The notes under the pieces: model-generated
Seen by the model: the letters and a program-made list of their open reading frames with translations, nothing else
The model's database searches: none
What the model was told of the DNA's origin: nothing
Translations under genes and position numbers: made by a program
Origin: CAYGHG01 sp964349515
GTDB lineage: Bacteria; Oederibacteriota; PGYV01; CAYGHG01
Assembly (NCBI GenBank): GCA_964349515.1
Contig: CAYGHG010000021.1
Location: forward strand, 1-30,601
DNA length: 30,601 nucleotides
Reading direction: 5' to 3'
In this document: positions 13,925 to 23,176 of the stretch, piece after piece
Layout: each line of letters opens with the position of its first letter
Numbering within the stretch: the first letter of the stretch is position 1

Positions 13925-14392
13925 ATGAAAAACGTACATAAAAGCCTCACGGCAGAGGTTGGTTTTGCGCTTTATAAGGTCGGGATGTCGCTGCGCCGCG
14001 AGGGGTCTCGCTGTTCGGGCAGGGGCGGGATTACCCCCGAACAGGCTCAGGTTTTGATGGTGCTGTCATCCAAAGGCCCCATGTCGCAAAAGATGATAGG
14101 CGAGATTACAATACAGGACGCCGCCACGCTCTCGAGGATAATAAAAAGGCTTGAAGCCGCGGGAATGGTGAAAAAAACAGGCTCTGTAAAGGACAGGCGT
14201 GAAACTCTTATTACGATTACCGGTAAAGGAAAAGAGACCGGAATGAAAATCGGCAGGGCGTCCGGAAAGCATTTTGAAAAACTGTTTACCGGATTTTCTG
14301 ATACTGAAAAAAATTCGCTGATAAGCCTGCTTAACAAACTCAAGCAGTGCATAGACAGGAAAGCACATACCAACAGGGAGGAATGCAGATGA
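13925..14392 (+). CDS. MarR-family transcriptional regulator
   Basis: The 155-aa protein has the MarR winged-helix fold: helix 1 for dimerisation, LTPEQ-like ITPEQAQVLMVLSSKG (about 36-51), the recognition helix region IQDAATLSRIIKRLEAAGMV (63-82), and the wing with the family D-R-R signature (Asp90-Arg92, KDRRETLITIT). MarR proteins are dimeric repressors, often released by small toxic ligands, and commonly control efflux genes. Its stop overlaps the ATG of the TolC gene (14389-14392), so it heads the efflux operon. The upstream promoter carries a palindrome over its -35 box, which fits autoregulation. One cysteine (Cys30) is present; thiol sensing is not supported by anything else. Confidence 0.9.
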   Translation: MKNVHKSLTAEVGFALYKVGMSLRREGSRCSGRGGITPEQAQVLMVLSSKGPMSQKMIGEITIQDAATLSRIIKRLEAAGMVKKTGSVKDRRETLITITGKGKETGMKIGRASGKHFEKLFTGFSDTEKNSLISLLNKLKQCIDRKAHTNREECR

Positions 14393-15900
14393 AAAAGTTT
14401 TTTGTAACTGCAGTAGTAATTCTGGCTCTATCTTCGTTTGTTAATGCAGAAACAGTAATAGGTTTTGACGAGGCGCTGAAAACCTCGTTTGAAAAAAATG
14501 AGAACCTCAAAAAAGCGGTATCTGACCTTAAAATATCAGAGGCGGTTGTCGAAAAAACATACTCGCAGTTTGACCTCTTCTTTAAGGGCGGGGTGAACTA
14601 CAGTGAGTCAAAGGCAGAGCCCTCAAGCCCGTTTTCGCCTGACCGGACAAAAGTCCTCTCATACAGTGCGGGCCTCTCAAACAAGCTGCCTATAGGAGGG
14701 TTTTTGAGCCTGGACTTTACATCTACAAGGCTCAGCATGTTTTATCCTGATATGGGGTTTTCCATACCGGGGCTTGACGCTTCGTTGTTTACAGGGCCGT
14801 ATAACCCTTCTTTTACACCCAAACTCTCAATCAATTACGTCCAGCCTTTGCTGAAAGATTTCTGGGGAAGGCCGGATGAGAAAGCCATAAAAATAGGCGA
14901 GTACTCGGTGTCGCTGTCGCGCGCGGGGCTTAAAAATTCCGTGCTTGACCACGTGAGCCAGATGAAAGAGGCGTACTACTTCATATACATGGCGGGCAAA
15001 TTGCTGGAAATCCAGAAAGGTTTTCTGGAAGACTCGCAAAAGTTCTACGACGAAACCGTGAAATTAAAAAAAATAGGCCTTCGCGAGGAACGCGATGTGC
15101 TGCAGACCCGCGCCTCGCTTCTTAATTCGCAGGCTGAAATTACGCCCGCGGAAAATAACGTAAAGCTCGCAAAGGAAAATTTCCTCAGCCTCGCGGGTTA
15201 CGGAGTAACCGAATGGGACGGAGTCAGCGTCAGCGTGACTGATACAGTAGAAGAGACGCATGTGCCGGAATCACTGACAGAGGAACTCGAAAACACCCTG
15301 ACAGATCTTCAGCCCGCTGTTGTAATCGCAAAAACCGCCATGGACATGGCAAAGACAGGCAAAGAAATTTCGGAAATTTCCGCCCTTCCCTCGCTTAACC
15401 TCATAGGCAACTACACCATGGAAGCCTCTGACGGCAATCTCGAGGCTGCCTATGACAAGTTTGACAACAACAACTACAACTCATTTATGGCCGGAGTGCA
15501 GTTTTCCTACAGTTTCCCGAACCGCGGCGGAAACGGTGATGTTGACGACAAGACAGAAGGCTACAAAAAGGCATTCGAACAGTATGAGTTCCTCAAAAGA
15601 ATGATGAAAATACAGATAAGAAACTCCTACCGCAAACTGCTGACAGCCAAAAATGATTATGAACTGAAAAAGGAAGCGGCAGAGCTGCAGGGAAAAAGGC
15701 TTAAAATCGAGCAGTCAAATTTTTCCTCCGGCAGGATTTCAACACGCGAGCTCCTCGGCACGCAGATGGAGTACCACACTTCAAAGATAAAAGAGACAGC
15801 GGCATTTTACGAATACGTAAAAGCGGTGTCATCATGGAACAAAATGTCGGGCAAATATGACGGATTTTATAATTCCCTTAAGGAGAGTGAAGTAAAATGA
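14389..15900 (+). CDS. TolC-like outer-membrane efflux channel
   Basis: Translation very probably starts at ATG 14389: GGGAGG (14376-14381) lies 7 nt upstream and the product opens with a signal peptide (MKKFFVTAVVILALSSFVNA, cleavage before ETVIGF). An open frame exists 42 nt further upstream but has no such support. The mature part shows the outer-membrane efflux protein pattern: FDEALKTSFEKNENLKKAVS (helical), beta-barrel strands, a long helical hairpin, then a second similar half (LQPAVVIAKTAMDMAKTGKE; IQIRNSYRKLLTAKNDYELK). TolC trimers form the exit duct for RND pumps. The gene overlaps MarR by ATGA and the first RND gene by ATGA, so all are coupled. Confidence 0.88.
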   Translation: MKKFFVTAVVILALSSFVNAETVIGFDEALKTSFEKNENLKKAVSDLKISEAVVEKTYSQFDLFFKGGVNYSESKAEPSSPFSPDRTKVLSYSAGLSNKLPIGGFLSLDFTSTRLSMFYPDMGFSIPGLDASLFTGPYNPSFTPKLSINYVQPLLKDFWGRPDEKAIKIGEYSVSLSRAGLKNSVLDHVSQMKEAYYFIYMAGKLLEIQKGFLEDSQKFYDETVKLKKIGLREERDVLQTRASLLNSQAEITPAENNVKLAKENFLSLAGYGVTEWDGVSVSVTDTVEETHVPESLTEELENTLTDLQPAVVIAKTAMDMAKTGKEISEISALPSLNLIGNYTMEASDGNLEAAYDKFDNNNYNSFMAGVQFSYSFPNRGGNGDVDDKTEGYKKAFEQYEFLKRMMKIQIRNSYRKLLTAKNDYELKKEAAELQGKRLKIEQSNFSSGRISTRELLGTQMEYHTSKIKETAAFYEYVKAVSSWNKMSGKYDGFYNSLKESEVK

Positions 15901-18900
15901 AATCGCTGATAGGTTATTTCGCAAAAAAGACGATATTCGTAAACATCATTGCAATATTCATAATGTTTGTCGGATTCATCAAATTTTTCTCATCGCCCAA
16001 GGAGATTTTTCCCAACATAGAATTCGGCATGGTGGTAATCACCACCATATATCCGCAGGCCTCGCCTGACGAAATTGAAAAACTGATAGCAAACCCGATA
16101 GAGGACAAGGTCGCGAATATCAAGGGCGTAAAGGAAACTCTCTCAGCAAACTCCGAGTCGCTCTCCATGATAATGGTGCAGGCCGAAGAGGGTTATGACA
16201 TAAAACAGCTTACCAACGACATAAAAAGCGCTGTTGACAAGATAGCCAGCCTGCCAAAAGAGGCGGAAGAGCCGGATGTTTTTGAAATCTCCTCCGAAGA
16301 GTTCGGCATGCTCATGATGATGGTCTCAGGCGGTACTTACGCCGAGCGCCGCGAGACAGTCAGGCTGATAGAGGCCAAGACCTCAAAAATAAGCGGCGTG
16401 GGAGAGATTGAAAAATGGGGTTATTCCGACAAGACCATATGGGTGGATGCGAGAAAGGCTGATTTGGAACGCTACGGCCTTACCATACTCGGCATCATGA
16501 ACGTCCTGCAGGACAGAAACATTTCCATGCCTGCCGGCAATAAAAGGATAAATGACATAGAGTATTCGGTCAGGCTGGTTTCCGAACAGCCTACGGCCTC
16601 CGAAGTTTCGCGCATAGTGGTGCGTTCAAACGACGCGGGAAACAACATACGATTGGGCGACATAGCAAGGGTGACAGACGGTTTCGCCGACGAAGACAAC
16701 ATGTTCCGCGCGGGCGGCGAGGAAGCCATTTTGATGTCTTACAATAAGATGGTAGGGTTTGACTCAAATAAAATTTCAAAGGAAATAAGGAAAAATGCCG
16801 AGAATTTAAAACACTCGGTATCAAAGGACATAAAAATAACTTTTGCCGATGACTTTTCCGAACGCTTAAAAGACAGGATGAACGTGCTTTACTCAAACGG
16901 CACGTTCGGGGCGTTTATAGTCGTGGCATTGCTGCTGGTTTTCATGAGGCCTGCTGTCGCCATAATGGTGGCGATAGGGCTTCCTGTCGCGCTCGGCGGT
17001 TCCTTCCTTATTGTCGAATCAATAGGCATGACTTTCAACATACTTTCGCTTTTTGCATTTATCATGGTGATAGGAATGCTCGTTGACGACGCCATAGTCG
17101 TGGGTGAAAACGTCTACCGCCACATGGAAATGGGTAAAAAGCCGCACGAGGCCGCCGTGGAGGGCGCATCTGAAATGATAATGCCGGTAATCGCTTCGGT
17201 TTCAACCACCATCGCGGCGTTCCTGCCTCTTCTGATGGTGGGGGGAATGATGGGAAAAATGATGGGCGCCATACCGATTGTAATTTCAATCGCGCTCGCG
17301 GTATCGGTAATTGAGTGCTTTTTCATTCTGCCGTCGCACCTCACTGATTTTGTTTCATACAAGGAAAAGTACCACACCAGAACCGACCACTGGTTTGAGG
17401 TTTTCAAGGCAAACTACGGACGCCTGCTTGATAAAGTTTTGAGAAACAGGGTGGTCTTTGCGGTTGTAATAGCCTTACTTTTCGTTTTTTCTGTAGCTGC
17501 GGCCGTAATGATGGACAAGAAATTTTCAGACACGCAGATAAATGAAATTACGATACAGTTTGACGCGGCCAACACGATGGGAATAGAAGACACCACCCGT
17601 ATCGTAAAAGGGATGGAAGAAAAACTCCTCACCCTTGACAAGGGTGACGTTGATAATGTCATAGCATACGTGGGATATCAGGAAAACATGAGCGGGCCCC
17701 CTCGGTTCGCGCCGAATATCGGCTATGTCAGGGTATTGTTACAGCTTGAGGACAAGAGAAAGACACGTGATGCGAATAAAATAGTCAATCAGATCAAAGA
17801 GATGATAGGCGCGAGGCCGGACCTAGCGAAATTTTCCATAGACATTCTAAAGGGCGGCCCGAGTGCGGGAGCGGACATAAACGTTATAGTTACAGGAGAC
17901 ACCTATGAGGAGCTGGAAAAAGCATCGGCAGAGCTCATGGAACTGGCTAAAAACCTCGAGGTAAAAAGAGGAAAAGAGAAGTTAAAGCCTGTCGCTGAAA
18001 TCAACTCCGACCTCGAGAGCGGCAAAAACGAGATAAAGCTGGTAATCGACGAACCCAAAGCCATGAGGACCGGCGTCAACATAACCCAGGCCTCCATGCT
18101 GCTTCGCGCGGCAATTGCCGGGTTAAAGGTAAAATCAATAAAGACCGGCGGGGAGAATGTGGACATAAAGATAAGGATGGATGAGAACGACATAAAAAAC
18201 ATAGAAGACATACTCGCGCTCAAAGTGCCGAACATGATGGGGGCGATGATCCCCTTAAGCTCGGTGGTTAAGGTTGAAAAGGGCTACAGTTACGCCATGA
18301 TAAAGCACAAGGACGGGCGCAAGAGCGTGACGGTTACCGGCACGGTTGACAAGGTAAAGGGAAACGCAGCGCAGGTAAACATGGCGCTTATGAAAAAGCT
18401 TGATCCCCTGAAGGCCAAATACCCTAACGTACAGTTTGAGTCAGGCGGGGAGTTCAAGGCCATGATGGACGCTTTTGCGGACCTTGCATTTGCCTTCTTT
18501 ATCGCGGTGCTGATTATTTACATAATCCTCGCGACGCTCTTTAACTCACTGACGCAGCCTTTTATCATAATGCTCGCGATTCCTTTCGGGTTCATCGGCG
18601 TCATACTGACGCTGCTGCTGCACGGCCACGCGATTACTTTCATGTCGTTCATGGGGTTTGTGGGGTTAACCGGAGTTGTGGTAAACAATTCAATACTCAT
18701 GACAAACTTTATTGACTCGCTCAAAAAAGGGCTGACAGGCGTAAGGGAAATAGAAAAGGCCGTAGTGGAAGGCGCGATGACCCGTTTAAGGCCCGTAATC
18801 ATAACCACGATTACGACCTTTGCAGGGCTTCTGCCTCTGGGCTACGGGTGGTTTGGCGGCAAGGACCCGATGCTGCAGCCCATGGCGCTGGTTTTTGCAT

Positions 18901-19052
18901 GGGGGCTTTTGTTCGCGACTTTTGTAACGCTGTTTATCATCCCTTCATTCATCGTGATCTGGAACAACATAAGCGCGCCGGTAAAATTGTTTAAAGACCG
19001 CAGCGCGGGTGTGGCAGAAGAAGCAATAAATAAAACCAATTTGTTAGGATAG
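15897..19052 (+). CDS. RND efflux permease 1 (HAE1-like)
   Basis: The 1051-aa protein has full RND length and topology: TM1, a large periplasmic loop, TM2-TM6, a second loop and TM8-TM12. The TM4 proton-relay pair is present as Asp397-Asp398 in GMLVDDAIVVGENVYRH. The TM10 position that is Lys in AcrB is Asn here (GVVVNNSIL), as in many non-AcrB members of the superfamily. RND pumps move drugs, lipids or other amphiphiles from the periplasm or inner membrane to a TolC channel using the proton gradient. The gene overlaps the TolC gene by 4 nt and is followed 7 nt later by a second permease. The substrate is unknown. Confidence 0.92.
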   Translation: MKSLIGYFAKKTIFVNIIAIFIMFVGFIKFFSSPKEIFPNIEFGMVVITTIYPQASPDEIEKLIANPIEDKVANIKGVKETLSANSESLSMIMVQAEEGYDIKQLTNDIKSAVDKIASLPKEAEEPDVFEISSEEFGMLMMMVSGGTYAERRETVRLIEAKTSKISGVGEIEKWGYSDKTIWVDARKADLERYGLTILGIMNVLQDRNISMPAGNKRINDIEYSVRLVSEQPTASEVSRIVVRSNDAGNNIRLGDIARVTDGFADEDNMFRAGGEEAILMSYNKMVGFDSNKISKEIRKNAENLKHSVSKDIKITFADDFSERLKDRMNVLYSNGTFGAFIVVALLLVFMRPAVAIMVAIGLPVALGGSFLIVESIGMTFNILSLFAFIMVIGMLVDDAIVVGENVYRHMEMGKKPHEAAVEGASEMIMPVIASVSTTIAAFLPLLMVGGMMGKMMGAIPIVISIALAVSVIECFFILPSHLTDFVSYKEKYHTRTDHWFEVFKANYGRLLDKVLRNRVVFAVVIALLFVFSVAAAVMMDKKFSDTQINEITIQFDAANTMGIEDTTRIVKGMEEKLLTLDKGDVDNVIAYVGYQENMSGPPRFAPNIGYVRVLLQLEDKRKTRDANKIVNQIKEMIGARPDLAKFSIDILKGGPSAGADINVIVTGDTYEELEKASAELMELAKNLEVKRGKEKLKPVAEINSDLESGKNEIKLVIDEPKAMRTGVNITQASMLLRAAIAGLKVKSIKTGGENVDIKIRMDENDIKNIEDILALKVPNMMGAMIPLSSVVKVEKGYSYAMIKHKDGRKSVTVTGTVDKVKGNAAQVNMALMKKLDPLKAKYPNVQFESGGEFKAMMDAFADLAFAFFIAVLIIYIILATLFNSLTQPFIIMLAIPFGFIGVILTLLLHGHAITFMSFMGFVGLTGVVVNNSILMTNFIDSLKKGLTGVREIEKAVVEGAMTRLRPVIITTITTFAGLLPLGYGWFGGKDPMLQPMALVFAWGLLFATFVTLFIIPSFIVIWNNISAPVKLFKDRSAGVAEEAINKTNLLG

Positions 19053-19059
19053 GTGAAAA

Positions 19060-22000
19060 ATGGGTCTGATACGTTTTCTCGCAAAGCAAAAAGTTTTTGC
19101 AAACATGATGGCGGTGTTTTTGATATTTACCGGGGTGTTTACCTTTGCGACCTCGCCAAAGGAATCGCTGCCTGAAATAAAGCTGGGGATTATAATTATC
19201 AGCACCATATACCCTGACGCAGCGCCGCAGGAGGTGGAAAAACTCGTCACCTCGCCGGTGGAAGACGCGGTAAAAAACATAAAGGGAATAAAGCAGATTA
19301 CATCTTCTTCCAGTGATTCTGTGTCGCTTGTGGTGCTCACCCTGGAGCCTGACGTAAAGGACACGCAGAACCTCCTTAACAACATAAAAAATTCGGTCGA
19401 CAGAATAACCACCCTGCCGGAGAACGCGGAAGCGCCCGAGGTGACCGAACTCACCTCTGACGAGTTTCCGGTAATAACCGCGCAGCTCTCGGGAGGCGCT
19501 GATTACGCGGCTCTCAGGCAGGCTGCCTCCGCTTTTGAGGAAAAACTCAAGGAAATAAGAGGCGTTTCATCCGTCCAAAAGGCAGGCTACGCTGACCGCG
19601 CCATATGGGTGGAAGGCGACGTGACAAAGTGCTCCGAATACGGGCTCAATATTTTGTCTGTTATTAATGCGGTAAGAGGTTCAAACATAGCCATACCCGC
19701 GGGCAGCAAAAAACTAAACGGTTCTGAGTATTCGATAAGGGCGATATCAGACCTCGAAAACTCCGAAGACGTAAAAAATGTGATAGTGCGCGCAAATGAG
19801 TCGGGCCGCGCGCTCAAAGTTAGGGATATGGCAAAGGTGTACGACGGCTTCAAGGATTTGTCATCGGTCATTAAGGCCGACAACGAGCAGGCCGTGATAT
19901 TAACCGTGTTAAAATCGCGCGGAAGGGATTCGGTAAAACTCTCGGCTGACATCAGAAAAATGGCGGAGGAGTTTAAGAAGGAACAGCCTGAGGGAATAAA
20001 GCTGAGTTTTTCAAATGACGCTTCATCATTCATAAAAGACAGGCTCTCTGTGGTCTACTCAAACGGGTTGTTGGGCGGTGTACTGGTACTTGTGATACTT
20101 GTGCTTTTCATCAGGCCCTCTGTCGCACTTGTGACAGCTTTCAGCATACCCGTCACATTTGGAGCGTCCCTCATAATGCTCAAACTGTTAGGCTACTCAT
20201 ACGACATGCTTTCACTATTTGGTTACGTCATGGTCTTGGGAATGATAGTCGACAATTCCATAGTAGTGGGTGAAAACGTATACCGCTACATGACCGAGTG
20301 CAAATGCACCGAAGAGGCTGTGGTAAAGGGCGCAGGCGAGGTTTTTGTGCCTGCTTTTGCGTCCATACTCACCACGATTGCTTCGTTTTTCCCGCTCATA
20401 CTGGTGAGCGGAATACTCGGTTCGTTTCTGCGGCCGATACCGACGGCCATCATAATCACCCTGGCTGTTTCGCTGGTGCTTGCGTACACGATACTGCCTG
20501 CGCAGCTCAATGCTTTTTTAAAAGGCGGGGACACTTCATACACCCTCAGGCAGGAATCGTGGTTCAACGCCATAAAAGAAAAATATGGTGTTTTGCTGAG
20601 CGCTGCCATGAAGCATAGGTTAGTTTTTGTAGCCGGAGTGGCGGTGCTTTTCGTTGTATCGATGTGGCTCGGGACACTCAAAGGTGTGGAGTTTTTCAAC
20701 TCGAATTCAACTGAAATAGCGGTGAATGTAAAGGCAAGCCCGCAGTTTGCCCTCGAAGACACGGATAAGGTCATAACAGAAATGACTCAGAGGATAATGG
20801 AAGTACAAAAAGACAACATCGAAACAGTAATATCATACGCGGGGCAGCAGGTGCCTGCCTCGGGTTCGCCCAGGCTTGCCTCAAACATAGGCGACATAAA
20901 GGTGTTCTTAAAACTTGAATCGCAAAGGCCGGAAAAAGACCAGGAGAAAATACTTGCTTCAGTCAGGGACGCTGTGGGATTACCGGAGGGTGTGGAGGAA
21001 GTAACCGCAGCACCGGTCAGGCGCGAGGGCGGAGGCGCGCGCCAGGACATACTGATAGACGTCACCGGAGCGTCATACGCGGAAATTCAAAAAGCTGCTG
21101 ACGAGCTGATACCCAAAATTGCCGCAATTAATGGGGTAAAGTCGGTGTCAGGCGACCTCGAAAAAGGGAAAAAGGAAATCAGGCTCCGTATTAATAATGA
21201 AAGGGCAACAGCCGCCGGTGTGAATCCGGCCCAGATAGGCGCCGCGCTGCGCGGCGTGGTGTCGGGTTCGAAAGCAACCTCGATTAAGGCCTTTGGTGAG
21301 GATGTCGATGTAATAGTAAAAGCGGACGATAATATGATAAACAGCATCGGGGCAATACTCTCCTGCAGTGTGCCCAACATTACAGGCAGGAGCGTGCCTA
21401 TCAGGCCGTTTGTCACTGTGGAAGAGGGGTACAGCTTTACCGTGTTAAAACACAAGGACACGAAAAAGAGCCTTTCAATCAGCGGCTCAATAGACAAAAA
21501 AATATCCTCTGTTGCAAAGGTAAATACGGAAATAGGAAAAATCGCGTATGAAATAACAAAAGCATATCCTCAAGTGAAGTTTTCCTTTGGCGGCGAGTTC
21601 AAAGAGATGATGGAGTCGTTTATTGACCTGGGAAAAGCCTTCCTAATAGCCATGGTGTTAATCTACATAATACTCGCCACTCTTTTTAATTCCTTCACGC
21701 AGCCCTTTGTGATAATGCTTGCTATACCGTTCGGCCTGATAGGAGTGATGCTGACTCTTTTCATACACGCAGAGCCGATATCTTTCGGCGTATTTATGGG
21801 GTTTGTTGCGCTCTCCGGGGTGGTCGTCAACAACTCGCTGATACTCAATGATTTCGTAAACAGGATAAAGGGAAAAATGCAAAACGCGCATGACGCGATC
21901 ATAGAAGCCTCAAAAATACGTTTACGTCCGATACTGCTTACCACATTCACGACAGCAGCGGGGCTGCTGCCCCTTGCCTACGGGCTTTTTGGAAACAAGG

Positions 22001-22113
22001 ACGCGTTCTTACAGCCTGTGGCGCTGGTATTTGCATGGGGGCTGCTCTTTTCAACCGCGGTGACATTATTCATAATACCGATGTTTCTGGTGATTTTGTA
22101 CGGAAAAAAGTAG
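19060..22113 (+). CDS. RND efflux permease 2, Asp-Asn variant
   Basis: This 1017-aa permease is homologous to the one before it throughout (for example FKEMMESFIDLGKAF versus FKAMMDAFADLAFAF). In TM4 the second acidic residue of the relay is replaced: GMIVDNSIVVGENVYRY, with Asp398 then Asn399 (codon AAT at 20254). The TM10 site is again Asn (GVVVNNSLI). Paired, different RND subunits are known to form heterotrimers in MdtBC-type pumps, and the same could hold here, with unequal roles in proton transfer. It is the last gene of the operon and is followed at once by a terminator. No periplasmic adaptor gene is present in the operon. Confidence 0.92.
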   Translation: MGLIRFLAKQKVFANMMAVFLIFTGVFTFATSPKESLPEIKLGIIIISTIYPDAAPQEVEKLVTSPVEDAVKNIKGIKQITSSSSDSVSLVVLTLEPDVKDTQNLLNNIKNSVDRITTLPENAEAPEVTELTSDEFPVITAQLSGGADYAALRQAASAFEEKLKEIRGVSSVQKAGYADRAIWVEGDVTKCSEYGLNILSVINAVRGSNIAIPAGSKKLNGSEYSIRAISDLENSEDVKNVIVRANESGRALKVRDMAKVYDGFKDLSSVIKADNEQAVILTVLKSRGRDSVKLSADIRKMAEEFKKEQPEGIKLSFSNDASSFIKDRLSVVYSNGLLGGVLVLVILVLFIRPSVALVTAFSIPVTFGASLIMLKLLGYSYDMLSLFGYVMVLGMIVDNSIVVGENVYRYMTECKCTEEAVVKGAGEVFVPAFASILTTIASFFPLILVSGILGSFLRPIPTAIIITLAVSLVLAYTILPAQLNAFLKGGDTSYTLRQESWFNAIKEKYGVLLSAAMKHRLVFVAGVAVLFVVSMWLGTLKGVEFFNSNSTEIAVNVKASPQFALEDTDKVITEMTQRIMEVQKDNIETVISYAGQQVPASGSPRLASNIGDIKVFLKLESQRPEKDQEKILASVRDAVGLPEGVEEVTAAPVRREGGGARQDILIDVTGASYAEIQKAADELIPKIAAINGVKSVSGDLEKGKKEIRLRINNERATAAGVNPAQIGAALRGVVSGSKATSIKAFGEDVDVIVKADDNMINSIGAILSCSVPNITGRSVPIRPFVTVEEGYSFTVLKHKDTKKSLSISGSIDKKISSVAKVNTEIGKIAYEITKAYPQVKFSFGGEFKEMMESFIDLGKAFLIAMVLIYIILATLFNSFTQPFVIMLAIPFGLIGVMLTLFIHAEPISFGVFMGFVALSGVVVNNSLILNDFVNRIKGKMQNAHDAIIEASKIRLRPILLTTFTTAAGLLPLAYGLFGNKDAFLQPVALVFAWGLLFSTAVTLFIIPMFLVILYGKK

Positions 22114-22145
22114 GGAACGCCCACCGTGGCGTTCCGGTTTTGTTT
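22114..22145 (+). terminator. Rho-independent terminator after the RND operon
   Basis: GGAACGCC (22114-22121) and GGCGTTCC (22128-22135) form an 8-bp stem with a 6-nt loop, beginning one base after the stop codon, and are followed by GGTTTTGTTTTG. The T-rich word TCCGGTTTTGTTTTGTTG then occurs a second time. Confidence 0.75.
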
Positions 22146-22201
22146 TGTTGTCCGGTTTTGTTTTGTTGTTTTGGCTGTTGTCCGTGATTCATTGAAAAAC
22201 C

Positions 22202-22223
22202 GGCAGGGCACGACGGCCCTGCC
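22202..22223. repeat. Hairpin-forming intergenic element
   Basis: GGCAGGGC (22202-22209) and GCCCTGCC (22216-22223) are perfect inverted arms around a 6-nt loop. There is no GTAG at the foot and no T-run, so it belongs neither to the two REPIN families nor to obvious terminators. It is probably a member of another dispersed palindrome family. Confidence 0.5.
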
Positions 22224-22278
22224 CTGCATGAATACGAAAAGGCATGCAGGAAAAGACAGGATACACAACGAAAAAGAA

Positions 22279-22307
22279 TTGTAATACCACCCCCCGCCGT
22301 ATATAAT
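22279..22307 (+). promoter_or_regulatory. Promoter of the methyltransferase gene
   Basis: TTGTAA (22279-22284), a 17-bp spacer and TATAAT (22302-22307) form a good sigma70-type promoter. A small inverted repeat, TATCC (22314-22318) with GGATA (22322-22326), lies at about the start site and may be an operator or a leader hairpin. Confidence 0.65.
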
Positions 22308-22348
22308 AAAAAATATCCTCCGGATAAATAAAAACTGCAGGGGGCGTT

Positions 22349-23104
22349 TTGGACAAAAAATACTGGGACCACAAGGCAGACTGTTATGACGCGGAAATTT
22401 TCAGCTCCATTCATTCCGATACCCGCGGGGTAATAGCGTCTGAAATACAGAAACACTCCTCAAAGAAAAAAACAGCCCTTGATTTTGGATGCGGGCCGGG
22501 GCTTTACCTGCCGTTTTTATCGGAGTCATTTGGCAGGGTTTACGGTTATGATTTGTCGTCATGCCTGATAGAATCAGCGCAAAAAAGAACACAAGGCTTA
22601 AATAACGTATCGCTTAAGGGCGCCGACCTTACAAAAGAAAACCTGAAAAAAATAAGGGCTGATTTCTGTGTGTGCGCAAATGTCCTTATAGCCCCTGATC
22701 ATGATTTGAGAAAAAAACTGATTAATAACCTCGTAACAGGACTTAAAAAAAAAGCTGTGGTTGTTTTCATCATACCTTCGTCAGAATCTTCGCTTCTGGT
22801 AAACGCGCGGCTCTTTGAATGGAATTTAAGGGACGGCATGAATCCCGCAGAGGCCCTGAAAGAAAGCGCTGACAATGAAACTGAAAGGGGTAATTTCGCA
22901 AACGGGCTGATCCCGATAGACAATGTCCTGACCAAACATTATACAAAAGAAGAGTTTGAAATGTTTGCGGCAGCCGCGGGGTTAAAATGCATAAAAACGG
23001 AAAAAGTGGAGTATGGCTGGCAGACGGAATTTGAAAACCCGCCGAAATGGATGAAAGAGCCGTATCCCTGGGACTGGATGGGAGTTTTTAAGTACAAGCC
23101 GTAA
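22349..23104 (+). CDS. Class I SAM-dependent methyltransferase
   Basis: The 251-aa protein begins at TTG 22349, with CAGGGGG about 6 nt upstream. The SAM site is ALDFGCGPGLYLPFL (about residues 42-56), followed by GYDLSSCLIESA with the acidic ribose-binding residue and KGADLTKENLKKI as the motif II region. WDHKADCYDAEIF at the N-terminus is typical of small-molecule methyltransferases of the Methyltransf_11/25 type. The substrate is not known. It has its own promoter and precedes the DUF1287-like gene by 72 nt; whether they are co-transcribed is unclear. It shows no close similarity to the methyltransferase at 2086 beyond the shared fold. Confidence 0.85.
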   Translation: MDKKYWDHKADCYDAEIFSSIHSDTRGVIASEIQKHSSKKKTALDFGCGPGLYLPFLSESFGRVYGYDLSSCLIESAQKRTQGLNNVSLKGADLTKENLKKIRADFCVCANVLIAPDHDLRKKLINNLVTGLKKKAVVVFIIPSSESSLLVNARLFEWNLRDGMNPAEALKESADNETERGNFANGLIPIDNVLTKHYTKEEFEMFAAAAGLKCIKTEKVEYGWQTEFENPPKWMKEPYPWDWMGVFKYKP

Positions 23105-23176
23105 CTGAAACTGAAAGGTTAAAGTTTAAAACTGAAAGTTATTACAAAATTTAAACTGTATTTCCCGGAGGTTTTT

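Noticed and set aside
20286..20774. Antisense and alternate-frame open frames inside the RND permease genes
   Set aside because: They are shadows of the strongly conserved RND frames, with no independent start signals.
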